From Hyphococcus sp. (GTDB lineage Bacteria; Pseudomonadota; Alphaproteobacteria; Caulobacterales; Parvularculaceae): DNA of 64,000 nucleotides. The position numbers and the translations under genes were made by a program. Position 1 is the stretch's first letter. Every line of letters begins with the position of its first letter. Below the pieces are notes generated by a model. It was not told the origin of the DNA, made no database searches, and was given only the letters and a program-made list of their open reading frames with translations. This document shows, piece after piece, positions 33,659-44,757 of the stretch. Location of the stretch: assembly GCA_028285645.1 (NCBI GenBank), contig JANQOV010000068.1, forward strand, positions 1-64,000. Reading direction: 5' to 3'.

Positions 33659-35548
33659 ATGGGTTTCATGGGTCAGCTACGCGCATATCGAAAGAAAAAG
33701 CAGGGTCGCCGCCGCACCGCAGCGAAGCCCCTGCCGCTTCCCATGCGTATTATCGCAAATGTCGGCGTTTTTTGTCTCATGCTGTTGATTGGCCTGACGG
33801 CGCTTACGGCTCACTATGCGCGCGATCTCCCGGACACGCGAAGTCTGTGGCGCAACGACGACGCCAGGCGCATCACCTTGTTGTCGCAGGATGGCGCGCC
33901 GATCTCCATGCATGGCGCTTCTTCGGGCGAGCCGGTGCGGCTTGCAGAGCTCCCGCCGCATGTGAGCGCTGCGGTGCTCGCTGTTGAGGACAGAAATTTC
34001 TATCATCACGCGGGCTTTAACCTTCTGTCGATCGGCCGCGCCATGCTCGTCAATGCGAAAGACGGCGCTGTTCGTCAGGGCGGCTCGACGATTACCCAGC
34101 AACTGGCCAAAAACCTGTTTTTGAATTCAGACCGCACCATGAAGCGAAAGGCGCAAGAACTGTTGCTCGCCTTGTGGCTGGAACGGAAATTCACCAAGGA
34201 TGAAATTCTCACGCTCTATCTTAACCGGGTCTATTTCGGCGCCGGCGCTTACGGGATCGACGCAGCGAGCTATCGTTATTTTGACAAGTCAGCGCGCGGG
34301 CTTTCCGTGGGCGAAGCGGCGGTGCTCGCCGGCTTGTTGAAAGCGCCGTCGCGGCTTGCGCCTAACACCAACCCGCAAACCGCCGGACGCCGCGCGCGCC
34401 TGGTGATCGATCAGATGGTCGAGACTGGCGCGCTAACGCCTGAACAAGCGGTGCGCTGGATTGCCGAGCCGGTGCGATTGCGCGCCGAACCGCCCAATGC
34501 GGCACCTTATTTTGTCGATCATGTAATGCGTGAAGTTGATCGGCTTGCTGGCGAAGTGGATGCGGATTTGGTCGTGCGGACGACCTTTGACCGTGCGGCG
34601 CAAGAGGCTGCGGACACAGGACTGATCGCCGGTCTGTCGCAAGATGCAGCGCTCCTCAACGACGCTCAGGCGGCGGTCGTCATACTCGACCAAGAGGGCG
34701 CTGTCCGCGCCATGATTGGTGGGCGCGATTATCGAGAAAGCCAGTTTAATCGCGCTGCACAGGCGCGCCGCCAGCCAGGCTCTGCATTCAAGCCGATTGT
34801 TTATCTTGCTGCTGTTAAGCGGGGCGCACGATCAGATGACATTGTGCTGGATGCGCCGCTGACGATTGGCGAATGGTCGCCGCAAAATTATCGCCAGAAA
34901 TATTTCGGCGAAGTGACGTTGCGGGAATCCCTGGCGCGATCGCTGAACAGCGCCGCCATTCGCGTTCAGGAGGCAACTGGCCGCGCCCATGTGCGCGCCA
35001 CCGCAAATGCATTGGGCTTAACGGGACCGCTCAACCAGGGGCCGGCGCTTGCGCTTGGCGTTGATGCTATATCACCGCTTGAACTCGCGGGCGCTTATGC
35101 CGCGTTTGCAAATGGCGGCTATCGCGTCGAGCCGTTTTGCATCTTATCAATCGAGACCAGCGACGGGGCCGTAGTCTATCGGTCCACAGGTTCGATCAGA
35201 GACCATGCGGCATCGACGACGGAAATCGCTGAACTGAATATGATGCTGAACGCCGTGACCGCGTGGGGCAGCGGTCAGGCGGCGCGTCTTGAAGGCCGTA
35301 TGGTCTATGGAAAAACCGGCACTACCCAAAACAGCCGCGACGCCTGGTTTGCCGGACATGCGGAAGGGCTGACCACGGTTGTCTGGCTCGGAAAAGACGA
35401 CAATGCGCCGATGTTAGGCGTTGCGGGAGCAGGGGCGCCGGCGATTATCTGGCGCGAAGTGATGGCGCGCGCCCTGCCGCCGGCCTGGGTTTCATCCCTG
35501 AGCGGCGCCGACGGGGCTTTGCTGGAACTGACGCAACCGGGCGGCTGA
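33659..35548 (+). CDS. Class A penicillin-binding protein (glycosyltransferase/transpeptidase)
   Basis: A compact 629-aa bifunctional wall synthase. A basic N-terminus (RAYRKKKQGRRRTAAK) precedes one membrane anchor (about 30-52). The GT51 domain has AVEDRNFYHHAGF (catalytic Glu110), GGSTITQQLAKNLFL (141-155) and RKAQELLLALWLERKFTKDE. The transpeptidase domain has Ser375-x-x-Lys378 in GSAFKP, the SLN triad at 428-430 and KTG at 552-554. All catalytic residues are present. It is shorter than typical PBP1a (about 750-850 aa), lacking the OB-like insert. Acts in the periplasm on lipid II. Family certain; which PBP1 it corresponds to is not. Confidence 0.93.
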   Translation: MGFMGQLRAYRKKKQGRRRTAAKPLPLPMRIIANVGVFCLMLLIGLTALTAHYARDLPDTRSLWRNDDARRITLLSQDGAPISMHGASSGEPVRLAELPPHVSAAVLAVEDRNFYHHAGFNLLSIGRAMLVNAKDGAVRQGGSTITQQLAKNLFLNSDRTMKRKAQELLLALWLERKFTKDEILTLYLNRVYFGAGAYGIDAASYRYFDKSARGLSVGEAAVLAGLLKAPSRLAPNTNPQTAGRRARLVIDQMVETGALTPEQAVRWIAEPVRLRAEPPNAAPYFVDHVMREVDRLAGEVDADLVVRTTFDRAAQEAADTGLIAGLSQDAALLNDAQAAVVILDQEGAVRAMIGGRDYRESQFNRAAQARRQPGSAFKPIVYLAAVKRGARSDDIVLDAPLTIGEWSPQNYRQKYFGEVTLRESLARSLNSAAIRVQEATGRAHVRATANALGLTGPLNQGPALALGVDAISPLELAGAYAAFANGGYRVEPFCILSIETSDGAVVYRSTGSIRDHAASTTEIAELNMMLNAVTAWGSGQAARLEGRMVYGKTGTTQNSRDAWFAGHAEGLTTVVWLGKDDNAPMLGVAGAGAPAIIWREVMARALPPAWVSSLSGADGALLELTQPGG

Positions 35549-35593
35549 ACGCGTCCTTGCATCGGAAAACTTGTTTATGGCGGAGGCGGCGTC

Positions 35594-36319
35594 CTAAGCG
35601 GCGACGCCGTAGGCAAACAGTCCCGGACCTTCTGATTTCAGCCAGTTCGCGGCGGCGCGTGGATCGACCCCGAGGTTTTTCAGGTCGCGCCAATAGGTCT
35701 TGGAGTGGTTCAAATGCACGAGATGCACGCATTCATGGGCCGCCACATAGTCCAAAATCCAGGGCGGCGCCAAAATCAGGCGCCAAGAAAAAGACAACAC
35801 GCCGTCAGACGAACATGATCCCCAGCGCGTCTGGGTGTCGCGAATGCGCAGCGCCGTGCGGTGTTTGCCGATGCGTGCGCTGTAGTGATCGACCCGCTCT
35901 GTTATCGCAGCACGCGCCTCACGCTTCAGCCATTCGCACAGCCGGCGGTTTAAGTGCGCCGCATCGCCGCCGACAATGACGTGCGGCTCAGGCCTGTCAA
36001 CATATCGTACCGGCGCCCGCGGACCACCCGCTTGGATGATCCGGCATTCGACGCCTCGATATGGAAACTTCATGGACTCCCGGAAAGGTTTAGCCCGCAG
36101 CTTTTCGTCGAGCTGCGTTTCAATCCACGACGCGCTTTCCTTTGCGAAAGCAATTGCTTCCGGCAGGGCGCGTTTCGACGGCGCGGTGACACAGATTTCC
36201 CCAGCCACTGCGTCAACCTTGATGATGAGTTTTTTCGCCCGGCGGTTGACGCGCGCCACCAGCGGCGCCGTTCGGTTGCCGAGATTGATTTCAGAACGCA
36301 GGATGTGGTCTATCGACAT
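35594..36319 (-). CDS. YgjP-type metal-dependent hydrolase (M48-like)
   Basis: A 241-aa member of the YgjP/DUF45 group. The zinc motif is HECVH at 195-199 with His205 as third ligand in LVHLNHSKTYW; upstream is RWGSCSSDG (166-174), the other hallmark. E. coli YgjP is called a UTP pyrophosphatase/metalloprotease-like protein and its cellular job is not established. No signal peptide. The gene is convergent with the PBP gene and divergent from mutS, with about 83 bases to the mutS start. Family assignment is firm. Confidence 0.87.
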   Translation of the reverse strand: MSIDHILRSEINLGNRTAPLVARVNRRAKKLIIKVDAVAGEICVTAPSKRALPEAIAFAKESASWIETQLDEKLRAKPFRESMKFPYRGVECRIIQAGGPRAPVRYVDRPEPHVIVGGDAAHLNRRLCEWLKREARAAITERVDHYSARIGKHRTALRIRDTQTRWGSCSSDGVLSFSWRLILAPPWILDYVAAHECVHLVHLNHSKTYWRDLKNLGVDPRAAANWLKSEGPGLFAYGVAA

Positions 36320-36402
36320 GAGTCTCGATAACGAAAGTAGCGTATGTATCCTCGCTGGTTCGGGATTTAAGGCAAGGCTTGATTTTCTTGGGGACGGTCA
36401 CC

Positions 36403-39120
36403 ATGGATGGCTCGCAAGGCGCGCCGACAAAAATAAAAAAACCGTCAACCGGCGGCGCCACATCGACGCCGATGATGCGGCAATATCTGGCGATCAAGGA
36501 GCAAGCGGGCGACGCGCTCCTGTTCTATCGCATGGGCGACTTTTACGAATTGTTTTTTGACGACGCGATCAAGGCGTCGCAAGCGCTCGACATCACGCTG
36601 ACCAAACGCGGCAAGCATGGCGACGACGACATCCCCATGTGCGGCGTGCCGTTTCATGCTTACGAGTCTTATCTCGCCAAGCTGATTAAGGCGGGCTTTA
36701 AGGTCGCGATTTGCGAGCAGATGGAAGATCCTGCGGAAGCCAAGAAGCGCGGCTCGAAATCTGTCGTGCGTCGGGATATCGTCCGCACCGTAACCCCCGG
36801 CACTATTACTGAAGACACGCTCCTTGATGCGCGCGCCAATAACTTCCTCGGCGCCGTTGCGATCATGGCGGATGGCGAAGAAATTTCTATCGCCTGGGCT
36901 GATGTTTCAACCGGCGAACTCTGGGTGCGGCCGACTTCGAAAGAAAAACTGCGCGGTGAGATTGCCGCATTGGGTTTGCGTGAAATTGTTGCGCCGGATG
37001 CTGACGATCGGTTCACCGAAATCATTGCGGAGATCGAGCCTGGCGTTTCTATCACGCGTCAGCCGCTGACGACCTTCAGTTCAACACAAGGCAGCCGCCG
37101 ACTTGAAGACGCCTTTGGCGTTCAATCGCTTGACGCATTCGGGGCGTTTACGCGCGCTGATTGCGGGGCCCTGGGCGCGCTCCTTGCCTATATTGCATTA
37201 ACGCAAGTTGGGCGCATGCCAGCCTTGCGCAGCCCGCGCCGATCTGAAGCTGGCGAGGCAATGATCATTGATGCGGTGACCCGCGCATCGCTTGAATTGT
37301 TGACCGCGCAAACCGGCGGGCGAAAAGGCTCATTACTTTGGGCGATCGACCGCACCGTCACCGGCGCTGGCGCAAGGACGCTTGCGGCGCGCCTTTCGGC
37401 CCCGCTGACAAATGTCGACGCGATTAATCAGCGTTATGATGAAGTCGATTATTTTCTCGCTACAAATGAAATACGCAGGCAAGCAAGAGAGCGGCTCGCC
37501 AAAGCGCCGGACCTGGCGCGGGCGTTGTCGCGATTGTCTTTAGGGCGGGGCGGTCCGCGCGATCTTGGCGCCGTTCGAGATGCGTTGATGGCGGGGCGCG
37601 AATTGGCGCGCCTTGTCAATGAACATAAATCCCTCTCAACACCGCCGCAAAATTTACGCGACGCGCTCGCCGCAATTGAGGGCGCAGAAGGCGAAGGCTT
37701 TGCCGGGCTCATCCGCGAACTGAAAACGGCGTTAACGCCCGAGGCGCCGCTATTGGCGCGCGATGGCGGCTTTATCGCGAAGGATTACGATCCGGGTCTT
37801 GATCAGGCGCGGCTGTTGCGTGACGAAAGCCGCCGCGTCATCGCGGGTCTTGAATCGAAATATCGTGATGAGACTGGCGTCAAACCGCTGAAGGTCAAGC
37901 ACAATAATGTGCTGGGCTATTTTGTTGAAACGCCGCCTTCCCATGGCGACAAGCTTATGGCGCCGCCCCATGAGAGCACGTTCATTCATCGGCAAACGCT
38001 TGCGAGTGCCGTGCGGTTCACGACGCCGGAACTTGCAGACCTCGACGCAAAGATCGCAAGGGCGCGCGACGAAGCGCTGGCGCGGGAATTGAAGCTCTTT
38101 GATCAACTCGTTGCCATGGTGCTGGAGGAGCAACAGGCCTTAAGCGCAGCGGCGGACGCGCTGGCGGCGATCGATGTCGCTGCTGCGCTCGCGGAACTGG
38201 CGGGACAAGCCGATTATATGCGGCCGACCGTTTCCGATACCCGTGACTTTGAGATTGAAGGCGGCCGCCATCCGGTTGTTGAAAAAGCGCTGCAGGCGGC
38301 CGGCGAAGCGGAGTTCATCGCCAATGATTGCCGCCTGAGCGAAGCCGGGGAAACGCGGCTGTGGCTGATCACTGGTCCCAATATGGCGGGTAAATCAACA
38401 TTCCTTCGCCAGAACGCGCTCGTCGCCATCCTCGCGCAGGCGGGCGCGTTTGTTCCTGCGAAGTCAGCGCATATTGGCGTAATTGATCGCGTCTTTTCGC
38501 GGGTTGGCGCCTCGGATGATTTGGCGAAAGGTCGCTCGACCTTCATGGTTGAAATGGTCGAGACGGCGGCGATACTTAATCAGGCGACGGATCGATCGCT
38601 GGTCGTACTCGATGAAATCGGTCGCGGCACGTCAACTTTTGACGGGTTATCGATCGCCTGGGCGGCGGTCGAACGCTTGCATGACGCAATTGGCTGCCGC
38701 GGCTTGTTCGCCACCCACTATCATGAATTAACAGCGCTTGAAGGACAGCTGCCGCGTCTCGTCAATATGTCCATGAAGGTTCGGGAATGGAAGAGCGAAG
38801 TCATCTTCCTGCATGAGATCGCCGCCGGTCCCGCTGATCGGTCTTATGGTGTTGCGGTCGCACGGCTTGCGGGTTTGCCTCAGGCTGTTGTCGAACGCGC
38901 GGAAACTCTGTTGGCGATGCTTGAAGCGCAAAAGAGCGCCGGCGGCGGGCTTGACGAGCTGCCGCTGTTTGCGGCGACTGCGCCGACAAAACCAGATGAA
39001 GACCCGGCACCGGATGACGCGATCATGCAAGCGCTTGACGCCGTCGATCCCGACGCGTTGACGCCGCGGGAAGCGCTGGAAGCGCTTTATCACCTGAAAT
39101 CGCTGACAAAATCAGCATGA
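36403..39120 (+). CDS. mutS: DNA mismatch repair protein MutS
   Basis: A 905-aa mismatch-recognition ATPase. The mismatch-reading Phe-X-Glu motif is FYE at residues 47-49 ([12 protein letters not shown]). The C-terminal ATPase has the Walker [11 protein letters not shown] (about 657-666), [12 protein letters not shown] (Walker B region) and [11 protein letters not shown]-terminal segment of about 60 residues would mediate tetramer contacts. The ATG at 36403 after GGGGAC is preferred to the in-frame TTG at 36379. The stop overlaps the start of glnD by four bases. The mutS-glnD-murJ-trpS series is a known alphaproteobacterial order. Confidence 0.97.
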   Translation: MDGSQGAPTKIKKPSTGGATSTPMMRQYLAIKEQAGDALLFYRMGDFYELFFDDAIKASQALDITLTKRGKHGDDDIPMCGVPFHAYESYLAKLIKAGFKVAICEQMEDPAEAKKRGSKSVVRRDIVRTVTPGTITEDTLLDARANNFLGAVAIMADGEEISIAWADVSTGELWVRPTSKEKLRGEIAALGLREIVAPDADDRFTEIIAEIEPGVSITRQPLTTFSSTQGSRRLEDAFGVQSLDAFGAFTRADCGALGALLAYIALTQVGRMPALRSPRRSEAGEAMIIDAVTRASLELLTAQTGGRKGSLLWAIDRTVTGAGARTLAARLSAPLTNVDAINQRYDEVDYFLATNEIRRQARERLAKAPDLARALSRLSLGRGGPRDLGAVRDALMAGRELARLVNEHKSLSTPPQNLRDALAAIEGAEGEGFAGLIRELKTALTPEAPLLARDGGFIAKDYDPGLDQARLLRDESRRVIAGLESKYRDETGVKPLKVKHNNVLGYFVETPPSHGDKLMAPPHESTFIHRQTLASAVRFTTPELADLDAKIARARDEALARELKLFDQLVAMVLEEQQALSAAADALAAIDVAAALAELAGQADYMRPTVSDTRDFEIEGGRHPVVEKALQAAGEAEFIANDCRLSEAGETRLWLITGPNMAGKSTFLRQNALVAILAQAGAFVPAKSAHIGVIDRVFSRVGASDDLAKGRSTFMVEMVETAAILNQATDRSLVVLDEIGRGTSTFDGLSIAWAAVERLHDAIGCRGLFATHYHELTALEGQLPRLVNMSMKVREWKSEVIFLHEIAAGPADRSYGVAVARLAGLPQAVVERAETLLAMLEAQKSAGGGLDELPLFAATAPTKPDEDPAPDDAIMQALDAVDPDALTPREALEALYHLKSLTKSA

Positions 39121-41825
39121 CAACCCGCAAAAAAACCAGCGAGAACGAAAAACCTGCGGATCAGTTTGCTGAGGCGATTTCGAGCGCGTTTGCAAAGGAG
39201 CAGGCGGGTCAGGCCTACGGGCTGGTTGGCCAGGCCATCAAGAAAAATCTCGATGCGCAGTGCGAAGAAACCCTCAAAAACTTTGCCAGGGGCGATCGCA
39301 TTTCCGCCCGTCTTTCAGAAGCCGTGGATGTTGTCCTCAAGACGCTGTTTGCGGCGATCGGCGAGGAGGGCGCTGTCGCGATCTGCGCGGTCGGGGGTTA
39401 TGGACGTGCGGAGCTGGCTCCCTTTTCCGATATCGATCTGTTGTTTTTGCATGAAAGCGGATCGGTCGACCAGGCGACGTCGATCTTAAATGCGATTCTC
39501 TATCCGCTCTGGGATTCCGGCCGCAAGATCGGCCATTCAGTGCATACGCCGCAATCGGCCGTCGCTTTTGCCCGCGAGGATATGGTCGGGCGCACGGCGT
39601 TTCTCGACGCGAGGTTTATCTGCGGCGACGCTGCATTGTTTGAGGATTTCGAAAAGCGGTACGATAAGCTCCGTAAAAAGACGAAACCGCAATTTGTCAA
39701 AGCAAAGCTCGACGAACAGGCGGCGCGCCAGACCAAAGCAGGCGAGACCCGCTATATCACAGAGCCGGACATCAAAGAGGGCAAGGGCGGCCTAAGGGAC
39801 CTGCAGACCATTCGCTGGATATACAAATATGTTTATGGCGGCGAAGTCGAAAACAGTGAGACCATCGCGAAAGTCATGAACGAAGCTGAGCGGCGGGACT
39901 TGCGCAAGGCGGAGCGGTTTTTGTGGGCGGTGCGCGCGCATATGCATGATTTGAAGGGGCGCGCCGAAGAGCGGTTGAGTTTTGATATGCAGCCGGCGGT
40001 GGCGGCGCGACTTGGTTATTCCGACCGGTCAGACATGACCGCCGCCGAACGTCTGATGAAGCATTACTTTCTTACGAGCGTCGATGTCGGGCGGTTAACG
40101 CGGGTTCTTTGCGCGAAGTTGGAAGAGGAACGCGCCAAACGCTTGCCAAGGTTGCCCAAAGGTCTGCCGCGCAAGTTGCAGAAAGACGAAGCCGCCGGCA
40201 AACCGAACCTCAAGCTTCGCAATGGCCGGCTTGATTTTGAAAGCGCAGCGCGCGCCCGCCGGCAGCAGCGGGATTTATTCCGCTTGTTCCGCGCGTTTTC
40301 CAAAGAACCGAAATTCGACTTTCACCCAAAGGCTCTGGCGCTGGTCTCTGAAGCCTTGCCCCGCGTGACGTCAGATGTTCGTCGCGACCCGGTCGTGGCA
40401 AAGTTGTTTATGGCCATCCTTGCAGATTCAGCCGCGCCCGAGCGGACGCTGCGCATCATGGCAGAAACTGGATTGCTTGGAAAATACATCCCGGCGTTCG
40501 GGTCGATTGTCGGGCGTATTCAATATGGGCTCTATCGTCAGTTTACGATCGATGAGCATGTTTTGCGATCGGTTTCCTATGTGGATGACATCGCGAAGGG
40601 CGTGCTCAAAAAAGACCACCCGATCGCAAGTAGCATCCTTCAGGATACAGATAATATAGTTGTGTTCTATATTGCGGTGCTGCTGCACCAGTCGGGCTGG
40701 TCGCTCAAAGAAAACACGCCTGAATCCGTTGAGCGTCTGGTCATCCGGGTCGCCGGGCGCTTGGGGCTCGACGCAGATCAGGCAAAGCTTGTTGGATGGG
40801 CGTGCGCCCGTCACCTCTTGATGGTGCGCACAACCGAGCGCCGTAATCTCACTGAAGTGAGAGCGATTGCGAATTTTGCCGAAAGCGTCGGCGACCGCGA
40901 CCGTCTCGACCTACTGCTCGTGCTGTCGGTCTGTTATCTCCGCATTGTCGGCCAACATTCATGGGACGAATTTGCCAAGCGGCAATTGACGGAACTGTAT
41001 GGCGCGAGCGCTGCATGGATGTCCGGCGGCGAAGTTGCGCTCGAAAAGCGCGCCGCCAAGCGCTTTGAGGCAGTGCGTGCGGAAACGGAATCTCGCCTTG
41101 CAGGGTGGGCCAAGAAAGACAGAGAAAGAGCGTTGTCGCGGATTACCGACACAATGCTGCGCTGTGTCGAGCCTGATCTCATCGTTCGCTTTGCAACGCT
41201 TATGAAGGCGGCGGAAGAAGACAAGACCGATGCCGCGGTGACGGTGACGCCGCGCGATTATGATCTTGAAGCGATTATCTACGCCAAAGACAGAATAGGT
41301 CTCTTGGGGGACTTGGCCGGCGCCTGCGCCGCCGCTGGCGTCAGCGTCAGATCGGTGCAGGCGTTGACGCTTGACGACAATATGGCGATCGACGTGTTCG
41401 TGTTGCAATCGCCTGACGGAACGCCGCTTGATGATCCTGAAAAAATCGCCAGCGTTCACAAAAAACTCCTGCAGGCGGCGCGCAAGGCGCCGGAAAAGCC
41501 CTTGTTCTTAAAAAGGCGGTTTGGCGATCGCCGTGAAATCTTTGATGTTGAGCCGGCGGTCTGGATTGATGACGAGGCGTCTGACGAATGCGTTGTCATT
41601 GAAGCGGAAGGGCTTGATCGGCCGGGGCTGCTCCATGAACTTGCGTCAGCGTTTACCGACTTGAAGCTGACGATTTCCTCCGCCCATATCGCCACCTATG
41701 GGGAGCGCGCGGTCGACGCCTTTTATCTTAACGAGGCTGATGGCGCCGCCGTCAAAGGTGCGCGGCGTCTTAAGCGAATTGAAAGCCGGCTCCTTAAGGT
41801 TCTCGCCTCTGGCGGCGACGCATAA
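39117..41825 (+). CDS. glnD: Bifunctional uridylyltransferase / uridylyl-removing enzyme GlnD
   Basis: The 902-aa nitrogen sensor that uridylylates and deuridylylates PII proteins according to glutamine level. The nucleotidyltransferase domain has GGYGRAEL (93-100) and SDID (104-107); the PII-UT region includes [19 protein letters not shown]. The HD domain, for uridylyl removal, is in the middle ([10 protein letters not shown] and later LLHQSG; in this protein the second His-Asp pair reads LHQ rather than the usual HD). Two ACT domains at the C-terminus ([20 protein letters not shown] and [20 protein letters not shown]) bind glutamine. Translation is coupled to mutS. Confidence 0.96.
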   Translation: MTTRKKTSENEKPADQFAEAISSAFAKEQAGQAYGLVGQAIKKNLDAQCEETLKNFARGDRISARLSEAVDVVLKTLFAAIGEEGAVAICAVGGYGRAELAPFSDIDLLFLHESGSVDQATSILNAILYPLWDSGRKIGHSVHTPQSAVAFAREDMVGRTAFLDARFICGDAALFEDFEKRYDKLRKKTKPQFVKAKLDEQAARQTKAGETRYITEPDIKEGKGGLRDLQTIRWIYKYVYGGEVENSETIAKVMNEAERRDLRKAERFLWAVRAHMHDLKGRAEERLSFDMQPAVAARLGYSDRSDMTAAERLMKHYFLTSVDVGRLTRVLCAKLEEERAKRLPRLPKGLPRKLQKDEAAGKPNLKLRNGRLDFESAARARRQQRDLFRLFRAFSKEPKFDFHPKALALVSEALPRVTSDVRRDPVVAKLFMAILADSAAPERTLRIMAETGLLGKYIPAFGSIVGRIQYGLYRQFTIDEHVLRSVSYVDDIAKGVLKKDHPIASSILQDTDNIVVFYIAVLLHQSGWSLKENTPESVERLVIRVAGRLGLDADQAKLVGWACARHLLMVRTTERRNLTEVRAIANFAESVGDRDRLDLLLVLSVCYLRIVGQHSWDEFAKRQLTELYGASAAWMSGGEVALEKRAAKRFEAVRAETESRLAGWAKKDRERALSRITDTMLRCVEPDLIVRFATLMKAAEEDKTDAAVTVTPRDYDLEAIIYAKDRIGLLGDLAGACAAAGVSVRSVQALTLDDNMAIDVFVLQSPDGTPLDDPEKIASVHKKLLQAARKAPEKPLFLKRRFGDRREIFDVEPAVWIDDEASDECVVIEAEGLDRPGLLHELASAFTDLKLTISSAHIATYGERAVDAFYLNEADGAAVKGARRLKRIESRLLKVLASGGDA

Positions 41826-41888
41826 ACACCTTTATCGGTCACGAATCCGGCGCAAAAACGCCTCCTAAGTTGTTTAGGAACGAAGACG

Positions 41889-43493
41889 TTGAGCAATAAC
41901 GTGTTCAAATCTCTGGCGACCGTAAGCGGCATGACCATGCTCAGCCGCATTTTGGGGTTTGTGCGTCAAATATTGATCGCCGGCGTCATCGGCGCTGGCG
42001 GCAATCCGGTAGCAGACGCTTTTTGGGCTGCGTTTCGTCTGCCGAATATGTTTCGGCGGTTGTTTGCAGAGGGCGCGTTTCATGCCGCCTTCATTCCCCT
42101 CTTTCAGGGCAAACAGGTAAACGAAGGCGAGGCAGCGGCTAAAAAATTCGCCGAAGAAGTTTTAACGGCGCTGGTCTTTATCCTGACGCTCTTCACCGCG
42201 CTGGTTGAAATCGCGGCGCCGCTTTTTGTCTTCATGATCGCTTCGGGATTTCAGGACGATCCGGAGAAATTCTCGCTGACAACGCTCTATGCGCGGATCA
42301 TGTTTCCGTATTTGATGTTGATGTCGCTGGTCGGCTTGTTGAGCGGCGTCTTAAATTCCGTTGGCCGTTTTGCGGCGTCGGCCGGCGCGCCACTGGCGCT
42401 CAACATTTGTCTGATCACCGCGATCCTCATCTTCGCCGATGCTGAAACGGAAGTGACCGGCATGGCGGCGGCCTGGGCCGTCTTTGCCGGCGGCGTTGTG
42501 CAACTGGCGATCCTCGCTTATGGCGCAGCGCGTCAGGGCTATTGGCTGAAACTGCGCATGCCGCGGCTGACGCCGGATGTGAAGCGTTTGTTCATTCTCG
42601 GCGCGCCGGGTTTCATCAGCGCCGGCGCTATTCAGATCAATCTGATCATCGGCACCAATATCGCGAGCCAGGAGCCGGGCGCTGTTTCCTGGTTGATGAA
42701 CGCCGACCAGCTTTATCAATTGCCCTTGGCGGTGATCGGCATTGCGCTGGCGGTGGTGTTGTTGCCGATGTTGTCGCGGCGCGTGAAAGAGGGCGATGAA
42801 GTTGGCGCGGCGCGGGCGATTAACCGTTCGCTCGAAATTGCCGCGCTGTTGTGTTTCCCGGCGGCAGTCGCGTTCATCATAATCGGCGCGCCCATATGCG
42901 ATGCGTTGTTTCGCGGCCTCGCCAGCGACGCGCTTTCGCTATTCGGTTCCAGCGGTTCTAAATTTACAGCGCACGATGTTGAGATGACGGGCGCGGCCTT
43001 AGCGATCTTCGGCTGGGGATTGCCGGCCTTTGTCTGGCATAAAATCTTTTCACCGGCGTTTTTTGCGCGCGAGGATACGCGAACGCCCATGAACTATGCG
43101 CTGATTGCGATCGCTGTGAATACGGGCCTCGCGCTCGCGCTGTTTCCTTTTTACGGATTTTTGAGTGTTGCCTTCGCAACCGTCGTTGCAACCTGGTTGC
43201 AGGTCGGCTTGCTGGCCCACAAGCTTTATAGGCGCGGGCAATTCAAGCCGAGCAGGCGTCTTGCGGAACGGCTGGTTAGAATTCTCGCGGCCGCGATCGG
43301 CCTCGGCGTTTATCTTCACTTTGTCATACAGTATACGGATGTCATTGCCGACATTTTCTGGGATCGGACCTGGATCAGCGTGCTAGCGATTTCCGCCTGC
43401 GGGGTTGCGGTCTATGGGGCGTTCGCCTTTTTGCTTGGCGCCGCGCGGATCGACGACTACAAGACGCTGTTCAAGGGCAAGGCGCAGTCTTGA
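41889..43493 (+). CDS. murJ: Lipid II flippase MurJ (MviN)
   Basis: A 534-aa polytopic membrane protein of the MOP superfamily, about 14 segments, that moves lipid II across the inner membrane for wall synthesis. Characteristic stretches are ATVSGMTMLSRILGFVRQIL, DAFWAAFRLPNMFRRLFAEG, AFHAAFIPLF, and GLPAFVWHKIFSPAFFARED. The start is a TTG preceded by AGGA at nine bases, giving MSNNVFKS; a GTG four codons later is the alternative. It lies 63 bases after glnD. Substrate direction and role are those of the family; the sequence appears complete. Confidence 0.95.
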   Translation: MSNNVFKSLATVSGMTMLSRILGFVRQILIAGVIGAGGNPVADAFWAAFRLPNMFRRLFAEGAFHAAFIPLFQGKQVNEGEAAAKKFAEEVLTALVFILTLFTALVEIAAPLFVFMIASGFQDDPEKFSLTTLYARIMFPYLMLMSLVGLLSGVLNSVGRFAASAGAPLALNICLITAILIFADAETEVTGMAAAWAVFAGGVVQLAILAYGAARQGYWLKLRMPRLTPDVKRLFILGAPGFISAGAIQINLIIGTNIASQEPGAVSWLMNADQLYQLPLAVIGIALAVVLLPMLSRRVKEGDEVGAARAINRSLEIAALLCFPAAVAFIIIGAPICDALFRGLASDALSLFGSSGSKFTAHDVEMTGAALAIFGWGLPAFVWHKIFSPAFFAREDTRTPMNYALIAIAVNTGLALALFPFYGFLSVAFATVVATWLQVGLLAHKLYRRGQFKPSRRLAERLVRILAAAIGLGVYLHFVIQYTDVIADIFWDRTWISVLAISACGVAVYGAFAFLLGAARIDDYKTLFKGKAQS

Positions 43494-43543
43494 AAACCCG
43501 CGTTGTCTCCTGCAAGGACGAGTAACTCTCGAAAGCGAGCCGA

Positions 43544-44560
43544 ATGACTGACTATTCCGGACCGATGCGCGTGCTTTCCGGCATTCAACCCTCCGGCGGC
43601 ATGCATCTTGGCAATTATCTCGGCGCGATCCGCAAATTTGTGGACCTGCAGTCGGAATATGAATGCTATTATTGCGTCGTTGACATGCATGCGATCACGG
43701 TCTGGCAGGACCCGCAAAAGCTGCGCGAGCAGACTTTTCATATCGCAGCAGCATTCCTGGCGGCGGGCGTTGATCCCAAACAGGCGGCGATTTTTCATCA
43801 GTCAGGCGTGCACGCCCATGCGGAGCTTGCCTGGATTTTCAACTGCGTCGCGCGCCTTGGCTGGCTCGACCGCATGACGCAGTTCAAGGATAAGGCGGGC
43901 AAGGACAAAGAGCGCGCCTCGGTTGGACTTTACACCTATCCGGTGCTGCAGGCGGCGGACATCCTTGTTTATAAGGCAACACATGTTCCCGTGGGCGAGG
44001 ATCAGAAGCAGCACCTTGAACTGTCGCGGGACATTGCTGGCAAGTTCAATCACGATTTTAAAGCGGAGAATTTTTTCCCGCTGCCGGAGCCGCTGATCAA
44101 AGGACCGGGCGCGCGCATCATGTCGCTTAAAAACGGCGAAGCGAAAATGTCGAAATCCGATCCGTCGGAAAATTCGTGCATTTTCTTGATGGACGACGCT
44201 GATGCGATCACAAAAAAGATCAAGAAGGCAAAGACTGATCCCGAGCCTTTGCCATCGGAACCTGACGGCCTTAAAGGCCGGCCCGAAGCCGCAAATCTCG
44301 TTGGCATCTATTCGGCGCTGGCGAAGAAAACCGACGCTGACGTGCTTGCAGAATATGGCGGTCAGGGCTTTGGCGTGTTCAAGCCGGCGCTTGCGGACCT
44401 CGTGGTTGAAAAGATCGCGCCGATCGGCGAAGAGATGCGCCGCCTTGAGGCTGATCACGCTTATTTGCAAACCGTCTTGAGCGAGGGCGCCGGGCAGGCG
44501 GCTTCCATCGCCGATAAGGTCGTCAAGGACGTTAAGGAAATCATAGGGTTCCTTACTTGA
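43544..44560 (+). CDS. trpS: Tryptophanyl-tRNA synthetase
   Basis: A 338-aa class I synthetase that charges tRNA-Trp. The HIGH-like motif is HLGN at 21-24 in [17 protein letters not shown], and KMSKS is at 201-205 in [12 protein letters not shown]. The length is that of ordinary bacterial TrpS. It follows murJ by 50 bases and ends the mutS-glnD-murJ-trpS series; repeat copy C begins 12 bases after its stop. Confidence 0.97.
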   Translation: MTDYSGPMRVLSGIQPSGGMHLGNYLGAIRKFVDLQSEYECYYCVVDMHAITVWQDPQKLREQTFHIAAAFLAAGVDPKQAAIFHQSGVHAHAELAWIFNCVARLGWLDRMTQFKDKAGKDKERASVGLYTYPVLQAADILVYKATHVPVGEDQKQHLELSRDIAGKFNHDFKAENFFPLPEPLIKGPGARIMSLKNGEAKMSKSDPSENSCIFLMDDADAITKKIKKAKTDPEPLPSEPDGLKGRPEAANLVGIYSALAKKTDADVLAEYGGQGFGVFKPALADLVVEKIAPIGEEMRRLEADHAYLQTVLSEGAGQAASIADKVVKDVKEIIGFLT

Positions 44561-44572
44561 ATGTGCATTTTT

Positions 44573-44672
44573 GGCGCTGCGCTGACAGTAGCGCATCGTC
44601 ATCTATCCAAAGCCTCATAAACAAAGACCTGCCTTCGTTTGGCGCCGCTGTCGTCAATGCAGCTTGGTGTTA
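44573..44672 (+). repeat. Dispersed intergenic repeat, copy C
   Basis: Left end GCTGCGCTGAC (44576-44586) and right end GTCAATGCAGC (44653-44663) pair with one G:T and one mismatch. It shares GCGCTGCGCTGACAG at the left, TTTGGCGCCGCTG and CAGCTTGGTGTTAG at the right with copy B; the middle is different apart from an AAACAAA-like patch. Located between trpS and the glycosyltransferase gene. Confidence 0.8.
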
Positions 44673-44757
44673 GGGCGGGAAACGCACTCCGTTTCGGCTT
44701 TCTTAACGCCTTGCGGCAAAGGTCATTTCGACTAGTTTGCAACTCAGGTGTGAAGTA

